Below are positions 36,439 through 48,585 of a DNA stretch of 64,000 nt, in pieces (the first letter of the stretch is position 1; every line of letters begins with the position of its first letter). Origin of the DNA: Sesamum alatum (lineage: Eukaryota; Streptophyta; Magnoliopsida; Lamiales; Pedaliaceae); contig JACGWO010000006.1 of NCBI GenBank assembly GCA_034509735.1, forward strand, positions 1,193,001 through 1,257,000. The letters run 5' to 3'. The notes under the pieces were generated by a model. That model made no database searches. It saw only the letters and a list, made by a program, of their open reading frames with translations, and was not told the origin of the DNA. Made by a program: the position numbers and the translations under genes.

Positions 36439-38276
36439 ATGGATTTCAATGAAGATGAAGTACTAATTCCTTTGAGAGAGATGGAGGATTCTGATGCAGA
36501 AGAAGAGCTCAATGCAAATGGAGTGGCAGAAAATGGTCACTCCAACTCCATCATTAGGCACCCCTCTTACCAGCCTAGCGTCGTCAAGGCCGCCCCTTTA
36601 TCGTGGCTCGACTTGAGAGTCTTCTACGTTAGAATTAGCGAATGTGTGATCCGTGATCATTCAATTCCTGAACACCTAACGTTGAACCACGTCCCATTGA
36701 ACCGGGACACTCTTCTTGAAGTCAATGGTGTAAGAACTAGCATATATTCTGATGGGGCGTCGGTTCTTCTCAAAAGGGATCGTTTAGATAAGCAATCCGA
36801 AGAAGCTACATTTGTGAGTACCGATAGCGTCCGGATGACTGGGAGTGTGAAGTTTGAGGTTTTCCACAAAGACTTGCTGGTGATATCTGGAACTTTAGAA
36901 CTGTGTCAAAGCAATGGTTCTATTGAATCATCGAGGAATCATGTCCAGAGTTGGAGTATGGATTGTGAATTGGAGTATGGATTTTTCAAGGGAAATCAAA
37001 ATAACTGTAAGAGCCTTGAATCTGCTCCGCCTGCAGTCGAGGTTTTCGTTGCTGGTTGCTTCGTGGGGAGTCCGATTATATTGACTAAAACGTTGCAGCC
37101 GAGCCATAAGAAGAAGCAGATTAGGAAAGGGATGCTGGAGTCAATACCGGAATATGAGGCAACCCGAAGCCAAAAAGATGATTCCTCTAGCCTAGCAATT
37201 CAGGTACAAGAACAGGGCTGGTGGATGTTGATTTTTTGGTAATATGATCAGGGAATTTAATTACCATTTGGTTGATATGGTAATCCTATTATGATATTAT
37301 GCGTTTATCAGTTCCTGCTATATCTGTAGTTGTTGCTCTAAGATGGATTTTTCTTGCAGCAGTCTTGTTGGTGAGCACAAAATTTGACAACTACTGGTAG
37401 CATATAAAAACTTATCCTGGAGTATCCAGGCTAGTATGAGGCTGAGGCACATGTTCCAAAGCAGAATACTAATATTCAATAGGCAAAACTACATTTTTTT
37501 TGTCGTGTAACTATAGATACGTTAGTTCTTTTGGTCTTGTTACTTACTTCATTTACACATTTTATCATTTTTTTTTTCCTTTTTGACGAATTTAGTTATG
37601 AACATCTCACAATTGGTCTGTTTTTGTCAAATTGAGTCTTGTGTCGACAATTTTGGTCCTAACGACCTGTAGTTACAGAACGAAAAATGAAATCTACTCC
37701 GGTGCGAAGGGGGCCAAAATTGTAACACAAAAGTAAATGTGCCAGAAAATGACCAACTGTGAGATGTCCAAGATTAAATTTGTCAAGAAAATGACTAAAC
37801 GTGTGAATGGAATAAGTTACAAAACCAAAAGTGCTAATAATCTATAGTTACGGGAATAAAAATGTAATTGTGCCTACTCAATAGTACCTTTCTCTTTTTA
37901 TATACATGGTTTTCACTTCTCAGCAGGATTTTCATGTGAACAATAGGAACTGCAACAATTACAACTCATTAAATTGTACATTTAGAGTTCTGCTGTGAGA
38001 TCTTGGACGAAAACTTCTTATTTCACGAATTTACAAATTGCTTTGCAGTCGATGCATCATCCAGATTACAAACCAGAAGAGGAAAATTACTGCATTCCGT
38101 ATCAAGGAATGGAATACTTGGAAGCCGAAGATGGGGAATTATCCTGGTTCAATGCTGGAGTAAGAGTAGGCGTTGGCATCGGCCTCAGTATCTGTCTTGG
38201 AGTCGGAATAGGAGTGGGGCTTCTGGCACGAATGTATCAAGGAACCACAAGAAACTTCAGAAGACGCTTTCTCTAA
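36439..38276 (+). CDS. At1g01500-family protein with C-terminal membrane segment
   Basis: Two exons, 36439-37203 and 38049-38276, join in phase 0 to 330 residues. The start is the ATG at 36439. The protein has an acidic N-terminus (MDFNEDEV...DSDAEEEL), a conserved central region (WLDLRVFYVRIS, LTLNHVPLNRDTLLEVNGVR, SEEATFVSTDSVR, GSVKFEVF, VEVFVAGCF, PIILTKTLQ) and a C-terminal Gly-rich hydrophobic segment at about 293-316 (VGVGIGLSICLGVGIGVG) followed by a basic tail ending RNFRRRFL. This layout suggests a tail-anchored membrane protein. The central region could be a C2-like beta domain, which is my inference. Arabidopsis databases call the family 'erythronate-4-phosphate dehydrogenase-like', but no dehydrogenase motif is visible and I would not use that name. 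Molecular function is unknown. The intron contains a MITE. Confidence 0.9.
37482..37874. mobile_element. MULE-type MITE inside an intron
   Basis: The 393-bp element lies within the single coding intron of the At1g01500-like gene. Ends GGCAAAACTACATTTTTTTT and (complement of right end) GGCACAATTACATTTTTATT start inverted arms of about 190 bp with many shared words (GTAACTATAGAT, CTTTTGGT, GACATCTCACAGTTGGTC, ACAATTTTGG). It is flanked by TATTCAATA (37473-37481) and TACTCAATA (37875-37883), a 9-bp duplication with one mismatch. It is non-coding. It is over 270 bp from the donor and 170 bp from the acceptor, so splicing is probably unaffected. Confidence 0.8.
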
Positions 38277-38974
38277 TCTGACCTTTTATCTAACCGTTGT
38301 GCAGATCAAGTCGAGACTGTCACATAAGCTCACTGGTTCGTTTCATTTAACCTACTGCAACAATGTATGAAAATAAAACTGTATTTGTATCAGTACATGA
38401 GTTTCCCCTAATATCGAAGGTATACTTAATACCTATGTTGCTTATCAATGAGCTTAGACCTTCTGATGTAACCTTGTGCAGTCTGATGAATTGAACCGTT
38501 TTGATGCATTGCCTGCTGAATCGTCTTATGCCATTCACTGCAATAATGTAAACAGAAACTCAATAATCTCTCAAAGAGCCAAAAGATCACCAGATAAAGA
38601 AAGTAAACTAGAGTTTCGGTTGATCAACATCACGATGCTAATTTGGTACCAATGCATTAGGTAAAACCATTTGCTCGAAAGGATACAGGTCCAGTGAAAA
38701 CATGAAAGTTTGTCAACAGAGATAAGACCGGATGGCTCGCGCTAGGGATTAACAGATGACGAACCCACATGATAGCTTACGTACAAAGCTGAAAGTGCTC
38801 GTTCCAGAAAATTGACAAACTATTTTGCTTCAAGTAAGTTTTGAGCAGCAGAAACGCGACATCTACCTCCTTTCCTGACCCTCGAGTGAGTTGAATGTTC
38901 AAACTCATAATCACGAAAACCATATCTTTAGTTTCCATTTAAGTGCTGCCTTTTCAGAAGCATACACTGTGCCA
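38277..38974. other. Convergent 3' regions
   Basis: The At1g01500-like gene (+) and the BTB gene (-) converge here with 698 bp between stop codons. The interval should hold both 3' untranslated regions. No RNA gene or repeat was recognised. Confidence 0.5.
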
Positions 38975-41072
38975 TCACTCACGGCGATCTGGTTTTTGGG
39001 GTCTGTTGGCACGGCGAAACCAAGTAGTAAAAGCTGCAACCAAGTGAGGGCAGTCATCAATGCTACGAGTCGAAAAGCTAAGGCATTGCTGCAATAACTC
39101 TTGTGCATCTGATATAGGGAGAGTAGATATAATTCTCAAAAATGTTTCTTCCAGCTCCAAATAGAGTGACTTGTGATTTGGCCCCATAGGCGAGACGCTA
39201 TCTTTGCATGTAATCAACACGGGAAGCCAATCCCTCACAAGATCCATCCTAACCTGTGTAAAGAGTATAGGTATAGTTGAGGCCAAATTAACAATTTTCT
39301 GGTAAAAGCCACAGAAATAGACACTTTTTACGTGGTTTTTCTTAATCTATATGCACAAGTGGCACAAGTCAAGATTCATCTAATTGCTAAGGCATATTCA
39401 GACGTCTCAAGAGAAGTAAATGGGTTCATGTCATTTATTTTCCTACTTAAGATGCAGTGTGTGGGGAGGGGAAGAGTATGCATTTGAGGTGGGAGCGAAA
39501 CACAGAAGAACATGGAATCAATAGGCAACATATTGTATTAGTGATGCGAAGATGAACAACTGGACTTGCAGATACACTTTCAAGGATTGACCCTCTAAAT
39601 GAATGCTACATGCATCCGGCAAACATTGATAGGCATCTAACTGATATAAAGCTAACTTTATCAGCCAGAATTCAGCAGCAAAAAGGCAAGGCACGGTATA
39701 TACAAGCAATGAATATGAATTGAACATTCAAAAGAAACATGGCCAACCTACAGCTCGACAATCACCTAGGGAAGGGCATATCAATAAACGAGCACAAAGG
39801 ATGATGGTAAACCTGTCTATCAGCCAAAATATTCCCTGCGGCAACCGCATTGGCAAGCCTGCATGTGCAACGAAGCAATACAGAAGGAAGGCTGGGAACA
39901 ATATTACTCCATGCATCATCACGCAATGCCCTCTGTAAATCCCCCGTAAAGGAAGTCTGCTGACTCCACACCTTCACAGCTGTATCTGCCACTCTTAGCT
40001 CGATCATCCTATCCATCAACCACAACAAGTGCTTCCCGTTAATCATCGCTGTATGCAAATTCAGCCTCTGAATCGCCTCTGTCTCATTTTGATCCCCTGT
40101 AAAAACCGGACTCGAGTACTCCTCCAACGACTGCTTCACAACACACAAAATCTTGTCAAACGCTGTATCCAAAACCCTCCTTGCGGACTCCCTCGAAGAA
40201 AAATCTCTCAGCAGTTTCGCAACAAATGCCTTAGCAAAAGCCATGTTCGAATGATTATGAATTGCAGCTAGTATTAACCCGTGAAGCATTTCCTCGGAAG
40301 AGTCATTTTTCGACGGAGAAACCCTGGCTACGAGCTCTTTCGACTCTTCTTCACTCAGAAAAGGAATCAAATTCAATATCTTCTTCTCCTCATCCTCTGA
40401 CCACGGCACTGCCTCAAGGAACTTAACACAAGCTTTAATGCAGTCCTCAAACAAAAGCTCAAGTGCGATTGGAAGCAAATTAAGCGCGGTGGAGACACTA
40501 TCGAGTGAAGACAACAAATCATCGGAGTAAAGCAGTTTCAGGACTGTTAAGTGGTGGCTGATAGACTCAGTAGTAGCTGGAACAACAAGGTGAAAACGGT
40601 TAATTTTGTGGGAACTTTCAGCGTAATTTGACGATGACGTTTCATTCCGCTGTTGCCATCGGTCCGAAAGTAGGGCAGCGAAATATTTCGAGCGGCGAAG
40701 AACTCGCGAATGCAAGTAGATCTGAGTCACCGGCTGTTCCAGAGTAGCAAGAGAGCTCGATTCGGATGGCACCTCCAGGCAATCAAATGGAGACGACTGA
40801 CGATCAAGGCAAAGGCTCAGGATGACGTCACCGGTGGCAGGGTCGTTGAAACGGCACGCCGTGGAGGAAGAGGCGACGGGAAACATCGATTGAGAAGATG
40901 ATCGGCGGATGGCAGGCGGTTTATGATGACTTTCTGCCGGGTTTCCTTCTGAAAAAGAATCATTGACAGCGAGAGTGGAGGAGAGGCGGCTGTTGCTACC
41001 GACCCGTTGCTTCTTCTTCGGTGCCCCAACGGCGGCAGCACCGCCGTTATCGCCGTCGCCACCGGTCGCCAT
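38975..41072 (-). CDS. BTB/POZ domain-containing protein
   Basis: Two minus-strand exons, 41072-39813 and 39253-38975, join in phase 0 to 512 residues. The start at 41072 (ATGGCGACC, excellent context) is preferred over an in-frame ATG at 41201, whose extra 43 residues show no conservation that I recognise. A low-complexity N-terminus is followed by a plant-type BTB domain from about 95 to 260 (GDVILSLCLDRQ, TQIYLHSRVLRRSKYFAALL, then the LKLLYSDDLLSSL part) and an alpha-helical C-terminal region, ending with an exon rich in Cys and Trp (VRDWLPVLITCKDSVSP...TTWFRRANRP). BTB proteins of this plant group (At1g63850/At5g60050-like; assignment from memory) are presumed CUL3 adaptors, but the target is unknown. 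The gene looks intact. Confidence 0.88.
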
Positions 41073-41350
41073 CTGTCGGGTACGTGTAAATTTGCAACTG
41101 ATTGAGAGAGAAATTCGCGAGCAGGTATTTATACCTCGTCGTTTCGACGTCTGGCCTCGCAGGGGTTGTTTGGTAATTGTACCATCACTCCATAGAAACA
41201 CTTATCCTGACATTCAACGTGTCACCACCATATTGGCTTATGAATTACACTTAATTTTCAAAATAATTAAAAAATTGTGGTGATGACTCATAACACAATT
41301 AAATATGATTAGAGTGAGGGTTTCATTTATAATTTGATTGCTAATATCTA

Positions 41351-41866
41351 CGCAAAAATTATAAAACTAGTCCCACATTTAAGATTATTTTAAATTTAAT
41401 CTCACACTTTAAGAAATTTCAAAATTAACCTCATATATAGTGGAAAATTGTGAAAAGTGTCCAGAAAATATTGCAAAAACGAACCATCTCTAACGGATGT
41501 TAAGTTTGAACAATTGTCCGGGATTATGGTTTACCTGTATCTTTATTTTTTTGCTCTTGTTTAGGTAGACATAAAATAGACAAAAAAAAAGAAAATAAAG
41601 AGACAAATATAGACGGCTCACAGTAACTTTGTTTTTTAAAGTATCTTCTCCTTATTTTTCAGCTTTTTAGTGCACACGACTTTTACGTGAGCATTTTTCT
41701 GTTATAATTTATGTATGTCAGCGGGGGTGGGGGTATTTTTACAATATTTTTGGACTATTTTTACAACTGTTAATGCAATATAGAATTATAATTTTAAAAT
41801 TTTATAAAATATAGGGTCAAATTTAAAAAGATTCTAAACTTGTGGGACTAATTTTATAATTTTATC
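41351..41866. mobile_element. MULE-type MITE, second family, with target duplication
   Basis: This shares its ends with 12394-12677: left CAAAAATTATAAAACTAGTCCCAC, right (complement) AAAATTATAAAATTAGTCCCAC. A 10-bp direct repeat CTAATATCTA flanks it exactly (41341-41350, 41867-41876), and similarity continues for one or two bases. It is non-coding and lies about 280 bp upstream of the BTB start codon, in the likely promoter of that gene. Confidence 0.75.
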
Positions 41867-41876
41867 CTAATATCTA

Positions 41877-42565
41877 TGTGGTATTAATTGAATATATTAT
41901 TTTAGCTTATCCAAATAGCGCGTGAATATAACATCCAAGTTGAGATTTTTTATTTTTTTATGAGCTTTGTGGATAAGGGTTGTCAGTTGCCACATAAGCT
42001 GCTTTTAAAACACCAAATCATATCCTGTCTGTTTAGTTTTGTTTTCTATTCATTTTTGAGATGGGACTAAAACAAAACTAAACATAATATTACTCAAAAT
42101 ATCTTTATTAGGTATTTTTGATAATTTTTATATTTTCCCTCACAATAATATATTATATAATTTAATTTATTTATAAATAAATAAATATTATTATATATAT
42201 ATTTATAAAAATATATAAAAGAGATATGATTTGACAATGAACATTATTTTTTGTCTCCCAATATACAACACAATACATACAATAAACAAATATTACTCTA
42301 TATATATATAAGTGACATGATTTGACAATGAATACTATTTTTTGTCTCCCAATATACAACACAATACATTTTTAACATTATTTAAAATTAACTCCAAAAA
42401 TATATCCAAACATACACCTATCTCTAACACACACTTATTTATCTTTATTTTTCTCTCTTTATCTCCACAAAATAAATCAAAACACTCCAAAAATAAAATC
42501 AAACACCCTCTTTTGCCCATATTTACATATGTGTATATATATACCCAGTTCCTCTTAATTATTTA
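41877..42565. other. AT-rich DNA with a local duplication
   Basis: The segment TGATTTGACAATGAA...TTTTTTGTCTCCCAATATACAACACAATACAT occurs twice in direct orientation (42227-42278 and 42319-42370). The second copy is followed by unrelated sequence. Otherwise only (TA)n tracts and no gene. Confidence 0.55.
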
Positions 42566-42994
42566 GGGTAAATTACAGCCACCTCCTTTAAAATTTAACG
42601 TAATTATAAATATTTTTTATTATTTAAAAAATTATAAGTATCCTTCTAAATTTTTTAATTTTTAACTAAATACCTAAAATTGATCATTTTGCCCTTAATT
42701 TTTTAAAATTATAAAAAAATTAGTCGAGGAAAATTGCATTTTTGTTCATCTGTGTAAAAAATTTAAGAAACCTCTCCCTGCGCATTGTAGCCTAAAATAA
42801 TTAAAAATAATTAAGAATTAAATATAAAATCCATTCTGTATAAGGGTATTTTGGTCAGTTCACCCATAATATTGGATGGGAATGGTTTATTTATCAGACG
42901 GTTACAAACCTCAATAAGAATTTGTAATTTTTCAATCAACAAAGATGTATTTGTAATTATGTCAAACTCCATAAAAGACAGTTGTAATTTATCC
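42566..42994. mobile_element. MULE-type MITE of the GGGTAAATTACAG family
   Basis: Left end GGGTAAATTACAGCCACC and right end (complement) GGATAAATTACAACTGTC are inverted. Inner arms pair through AATTATAAATA and TACAAACCTCAATAAG-type words. The flanks are the perfect 9-bp duplication AATTATTTA (42557-42565 and 42995-43003). It is non-coding. This is the best-preserved target duplication of the family in the window. Confidence 0.82.
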
Positions 42995-44532
42995 AATTAT
43001 TTATTCATTTTTAATGCCAACCTGAGATTTTTCTCAAAGGTTCGATACCTTTTTCTTTTCAAACATCAAAGTCTCGATACTGTAAATCCCAATTATGGAT
43101 CAACGGCGAATTATAATCAAATTTGTTGCCCATTATGTCCCCATTATGCCGTGGAATTATCAATTATACCCTTTTAAGTTGCTCCAAATTTTATGACATC
43201 ATTTATCAATTAATTGGTCCATGCGCAAGAGATAACAAAATCGGTATCCATTCTTTTTTTTTTTTTCTTTCTTATTTTTTAGCATTTTGATAAAAGGCCT
43301 AAAGAGACATTTTTTTTAATTCATTTGAATAAATATGAGATTATTTTATCAGTTTCCAATTATTATATTTATATGAATAATTATTAATTTAATCTCATAT
43401 TTATCTATTATTTCTCTATGTCCTAGTTATTAGACACCCTTTTAGTTCTACGGGTCACTTTAATTGTTGCAAAGCCAACATTTTATAATTGACATGTTGG
43501 ATCTCGAAATTTAGTAGAAGTATGTGCGAGTGTGTACATGCGTGAGTCAAAAAGAAAAAATAAATAAAAATAAAATAAAACAAACTTTATTCTCTTCGAG
43601 AAAAACAAGAAATTTTTTTAACGACTATATAAAATGTGAATGTACGTTTACTCGCACCAAATATCAACACAAAAATTGGTATAATCGAGACCTTTGGGAC
43701 CGGCCCAATAAAAAATTGCATAGATGCTACCCAGTCCAGTTTTGATATTTGAGACTTGGGCAGAAAGCCCATTCCTCAGGTTTGGGCTTTTGCTACATTT
43801 TCTGTTGGGCGTTAGTGAATTCGGTAAGCATTAAAGATATTTTTTTATTTTATAATTACATTCTTGTTTTAATTTTTTATCTTTTCAGGGGTTCAAAAAA
43901 GTCTTGTAACTTTTTAATTGTCACAATTTTGATCATTCTTTCATCAAAATTCTTCAAAGTTGTTGGAAATTTCTGATGTGACATTTCAAATTAGGAGAAG
44001 TGATTTTATTGGTCGATTATACTTAACAAGGCTTTTGCAAAGCTTAATTATAAAACAAAAAACAAAAAAAACAAAAAAAGGATGTTGACAATAAGTTTGT
44101 CTAAAATATTTTATTATATCTTATAAGATGTTAAATTTTATTTCAACGATAAAATTTTAAAATATTTAAATAAAATAAAATAAATGAGTTTCTAAGATAT
44201 CAATAATAAGGACAAATTTATAATTAATTTGAAGGAATTTGGTAAGGTCTTAAAAGTTAAGTTAGGATTAAACTTATAATTATAAGAGGGGGTCTGATTA
44301 AACTTATTTTAAAATATTATTTTATAATTTTATAAAGTACGTGTTAGAACTTCTAAACCATTAAATTTTCATTTTAAAATTCTAATGAGTTGACTTCAGA
44401 AAAAATAAATTCAAAATCATATTATTCATCTCGTAGTTATAAAAAACATTGAAGTTACCATGAAATTAATGTAATTCACCACCCTAAGTTTGAACCGACT
44501 TACACTACAGTCAGCAATAAAATAAAAAAAAA
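42995..44532. other. AT-rich intergenic DNA
   Basis: Poly-T and poly-A tracts occur near 43254-43266 and 44060. A slightly GC-richer patch at 43690-43810 has no recognisable feature. No gene was seen. Several short frames (for example 42851-43177 and 43524-43745) have no domain. Confidence 0.4.
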
Positions 44533-44958
44533 GGGTAAATTACATCTATCTCCCCTGGGGTTTGGTATAATTATAAATATCTTTTTGTTGTTTAAAAAAT
44601 TACAAATATCCCTCTGAGGTTTGTAATCGTCTAACAAATAACTCATTTTAATCATTTTTTATGGATGAACTGATCAAAATGCCCTTTTGCACTGAATTAT
44701 TTTTATTTAATTTTTAAAAAAATTTGAACTATAATGTGTAGGGAGAGCTTTCTTAAAGTTTTTTACACAGACGAGCAATAATGCAATTTCCTTGGCCGAT
44801 TTTTCTACAATTTTAATAAAAAAATTAAGGGCAAAATGGTCTATTTCAGGTATTTAGTTAAAAATTATAAACTTCAGGAAGGTATTTGTAATTTTTCAAA
44901 CAACGAATGAGTATTTGTAATTATATCAAATCTCATGGGAGGTAAATATAATTTACCC
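44533..44958. mobile_element. MITE of the GGGTAAATTACAG family
   Basis: The ends GGGTAAATTACATCTATCTCC and (complement) GGGTAAATTATATTTACCTCC are well matched, and the arms continue through GGTTTGGTATAATTATAAATA. The flanks are A-rich, so the target duplication cannot be judged. It is non-coding. Confidence 0.7.
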
Positions 44959-45298
44959 AATAAAAAAAGGTGAAATCCAATTCCTCGACACAGACAAGAG
45001 TATTAAATACTCCTATACAAAGACCCATGTTTAATGGGGCGGGCAATTTTTTAAAATCCAAGTCAGAGTGTAAAAACGGGTCGGGTCGGGTTGGGCGCGA
45101 CCCACAACGCGCCTTCATTTATGGAAAATTCGTATTCTCATGACCCCACACGCCCTTTCTCACTTTCCCATTTAAAGTGCATCCATCATCTCTTATTTGA
45201 CATATTTCGCCCTCATTCATCCCCAAAATTTCCATCCCCAACCCTCTCTCTCCAAATTTCCCATTTCAACTGTATTTGTAATAATTTTTATTTTTACT
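44959..45298. other. Intergenic, no gene recognised
   Basis: It includes a short GGGTCGGGTCGGGTTGGGCG patch (about 45077-45096) and CT-rich sequence to 45260. A minus frame and a plus frame here lack domains. Confidence 0.35.
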
Positions 45299-45540
45299 AA
45301 TCGTCGTGGCACGCCGTCTATACGTGCATATAAAATAATATTTTAAGTTTTAAAGTTATTTTAAATAATAAAATATATATTAATCAACACATTGTATTTA
45401 AAAATAAATAAAAAAAAATAAAGAAAAGAAATAAAAACTAACTTAGGGGTATTATCAGTATAACAAAAAAACTGGTGTTGCAAAATAAGTAACCGTTATT
45501 TATTAATAAAAACAGAATTTGCTTTATATAATAGTATAAA
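45299..45540 (-). mobile_element. Decayed short Helitron
   Basis: On the minus strand the start is TTTATACTATTATATAAAGC (family TCTATACTATTAT with the terminal C mutated) and the end is GGCGTGCCACGACGATTAG followed by T (family ...GGCTAG/T). The body shares AT-rich blocks with the copies at 1187-1732. Both termini have lost key bases, so it is an old, inactive copy. Confidence 0.5.
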
Positions 45541-46657
45541 TAACGCAAGAATAAGTTGCAGAGAAAGTAAGGGTGTGCAATTCTTGATAAATTGATTGAA
45601 AACCCAATTTCGATCTTGATAAAAACTAATATCCTATTTGATTTCGATTTTTTACAAAATCGATTCGTACAGAATATCAAACTTAGAAATATATATATAT
45701 ATATATATTATAAATATAATAACAAATATTAATACCAGATTTTAATAATAAAAAAATAATTTTATAGTTAATACTTAAGTGATTTCTTTATTGTTTACTC
45801 TTTATTTCGAAAAAAAATTGGACCGAATCGCAATTTGTTCGATTATTACCGAACACCTATCAGGGTGTTAGGTTCCGTACGCTTTTTAGCGTGCTGAAGT
45901 TTCGGAACGATTTTACCGAACAAACACCTCTAAGAAAAAATGTAAGTTAAAGACTAGTCAATTTATAACTTTTGATTTAAATCAACTTAATTTAAATAGA
46001 TCAAAAATAAAATTGTAAAGTCAAAATACTTTTTTCAATTTATTTTCGACAACAAACTGATAAAATATTTATTTTAGGCCATTGGAAACACCCCCTCCAC
46101 GAATTAAGACCTCTACCTCAATAGTAAGATTGAAAGCTTTTTTAAAATTCTTTGATAGTAAGGTTCGAGTTCCACATGCGTACATATTTAAGTCTACTTA
46201 ATATGTAGTTTATTCTCTTGTTTGTTATGAAATTATTGACATATTCGATAAAATTAATTGTAAAATTTTAAATTTTACCATTTGAAACAACATAATTTAA
46301 AACAAAAATGTAGCTAGAATCTTTTGGATTTTCTCTTAATTTTGGTGAAGGGCCAAGAAATGATGGCTTAGAAAGAAAGGACATTTTGCTGATATTTTCA
46401 CTAAGTGCTTAGTAAAATGTGCCCTAATGATGATTTGTTATTGCAAATCTGTAATTAGGACAAAAGAGGGCTTAATATAGAGACAGCTCAGCCTAAGCTG
46501 TTGCATTTATTACCTGTTACCATTGGAGTCCTGTCAAGTAATAATTGGGCAGTTTGAATTACCAGTAATAGTTATGAGATCACAAGAGTGGTCAGTGTTG
46601 ACTTAAACAAGATTGCCTCTCCAACCACTTTTACTCCTCTTTACTGTTATATATATA
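45541..46657. other. AT-rich intergenic DNA
   Basis: (TA)n at about 45690-45709. A short local inverted text TTCGGTAAT / TCGGAACG-like near 45838-45925 surrounds GTGTTAGGTTCCG, possibly another MITE fragment. No gene was recognised. Confidence 0.35.
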
Positions 46658-47142
46658 GGGTTAATTACATTTAAACCCAGTATAAAAATATAAAATTATA
46701 TATATATATATATTTTTTTTAAAATTACACTTATACCTCTTTTAAAAATTTATCGTTTATACTCGACCATCTTCAATTAGAATTTGGCGGAAATTGCTGA
46801 TGTCACAAAATCTTTTTTGTAAATTTTTACTTTTGTCCCTCATTTAGCATTCTTATGTATATTTTTATACTTATAAAGGCATAATATATATATATATATA
46901 TGGAATAAGGTTTATCATTGTTGCATTTTACAAGTACAAAATTATTCATGGGAATGTAAATGAGGGTAAAATTAGAAATTTATGTAATTTTTTTGCTATG
47001 TCGACATTTTTCATCTAAATCCCAACGAAAAAAGGTCATGTGTAAATGATAAATTTTGGAGGGGGTATATATGTAATTTAAAAAAAAAAAATGGAAAAGT
47101 ATAATTTCGCACTTTCAAAAGGGATCTAAACGCAATTAACCC
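46658..47142. mobile_element. MULE-type MITE, fourth family
   Basis: Ends GGGTTAATTACATTTAAACCC and (complement) GGGTTAATTGCGTTTAGATCC are inverted. Inner arms share AAATTACACTTATACC / GGTATATATGTAATTT and GACCATCTTCAATTAGAATTT / TAAATCCCAACGAAAAAAGGTC text. Flanks are TATATATA runs that could be a 9-bp duplication but are too simple to prove it. It is related to 56970-57474. Confidence 0.7.
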
Positions 47143-47614
47143 TTATATATATTTTACAAACAATTATTATTATCATGTTTTTATTTTTACATAAACTAGG
47201 ATGGCATCTCATAGTCCCGTCAAAGGGAATTGCATTGCATCTAAATTTGTGCAATAATCTTAATTTTTATCGGCAGTAGAAGTACACTTGATGTTAATGC
47301 GTAATTTATTTTTTTTATATTTATTTAACTAAATGAAATAGGAAAAAATAAAATAGATGATTAGTTAAAACCGATAAAATAAATTTACTGTAAAAGTATA
47401 CGAATAAAAAAAATCATTGATATGTGTAATTAATTAAATAAATGATTATTTGTACATAAAATAAGTTTAATAAAGGACATTTTAGTCCACTAACACTTTA
47501 TCCACCGAAGGTAGTTAGCCAAAGGACCTTTAGCCTTAATAAATAGTATATATAGTAATCCTATATGGGCAATATGTTGTGACCCTTCCCCATTAGAAGG
47601 CAAACATATTTAAA
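47143..47614. other. AT-rich intergenic DNA
   Basis: No gene, RNA or element boundary is visible in this stretch. Confidence 0.4.
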
Positions 47615-48049
47615 TGCTAAATTACATTGAGTTTTTTTAAATTTCGATATAATTACTAATACATTCTTATTGTTAAAAAATTTATTAATACTCCTATAAT
47701 AATTGATGAAATTATATAATTAATGAATGGGGCTTAAAATTATCATATTTTCATTTATTGTGTTTTTTCTTTTCTTTATAAAAAAACCAAAATATCGAAA
47801 ACAGGACGATGTGGATGAATTTTTCTGGGAAAAAAATGTAAAGAAATTGTACACTTAGACCATAAAATAAAAGTTTCAAATAATTTTAAAAAATAAATAA
47901 AATTATAGCTCATAGTCAGGTCACCACAAAAAACAGACGGGAACTAACGAACTGACTAGTGTTGGACGACCGTTAAAATTATGGAGTATTAATAAATTCC
48001 CAAATAACAACAGGTATTTATAATTATGTTAAATCTTGTAATTTAACAT
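47615..48049. mobile_element. Diverged MITE, GGGTAAATTACAG-like
   Basis: TGCTAAATTACATTGAG at left is inverted as CTTGTAATTTAACAT at right, and TTATTAATACTCC is mirrored by GGAGTATTAATAA further in. Ends and target duplication are not sharp. It is non-coding. Confidence 0.5.
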
Positions 48050-48585
48050 AACTTTAAAACATACATATATCCCGACTAAACATCGTAATTCAAGCATACG
48101 TTATGGATACGATAATTCAGTTCTAGTATTTCCCATCTTTTTATTACCAAACAATAACATGTTCTAGAAGAAATCATTCCTAACAAGAACATTAACCAAT
48201 TCTATTAAGATCAAAATGGTTAAGCATTAATTAATCTAAAATCAATACTGCCTATAAGACATTGAACCTTAAGCAACTCTTGGGATTAGTACAGAGTTTA
48301 TGGTTAAAAACTTGCTTGTAATCGAAGAGTTTAATGAAGTAATAATAGTGTTAAGAGTTGTTGAATTATTGGTGCAATTGTTAAGTGAGCTTTGTCAAGT
48401 TGGTAATATTTTAGTATCTCTATGTTGATTTTTGCTCCTTGTCTTGACTTGCCAAGTATTAATTTGGGACTTTTGTGAATTGAAGTTTAACTTTAGAATT
48501 TTGTCATTGGGCTTTATTAATGAGCATAGCTTTCAATCATTTTCAAACATGTTCATCCAAACTAGCCTTAAATTGAATAATAAAA
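48050..48585. other. Intergenic, no gene recognised
   Basis: A moderately AT-rich stretch between two inverted-repeat elements. No conserved frame or structural signal was found. Confidence 0.4.

Noticed and set aside
41073..41201. N-terminal extension of the BTB protein to an upstream ATG
   Set aside because: The downstream ATG has a much better context and family-like start; the extension is Ser/Thr/Arg-rich leader translation.
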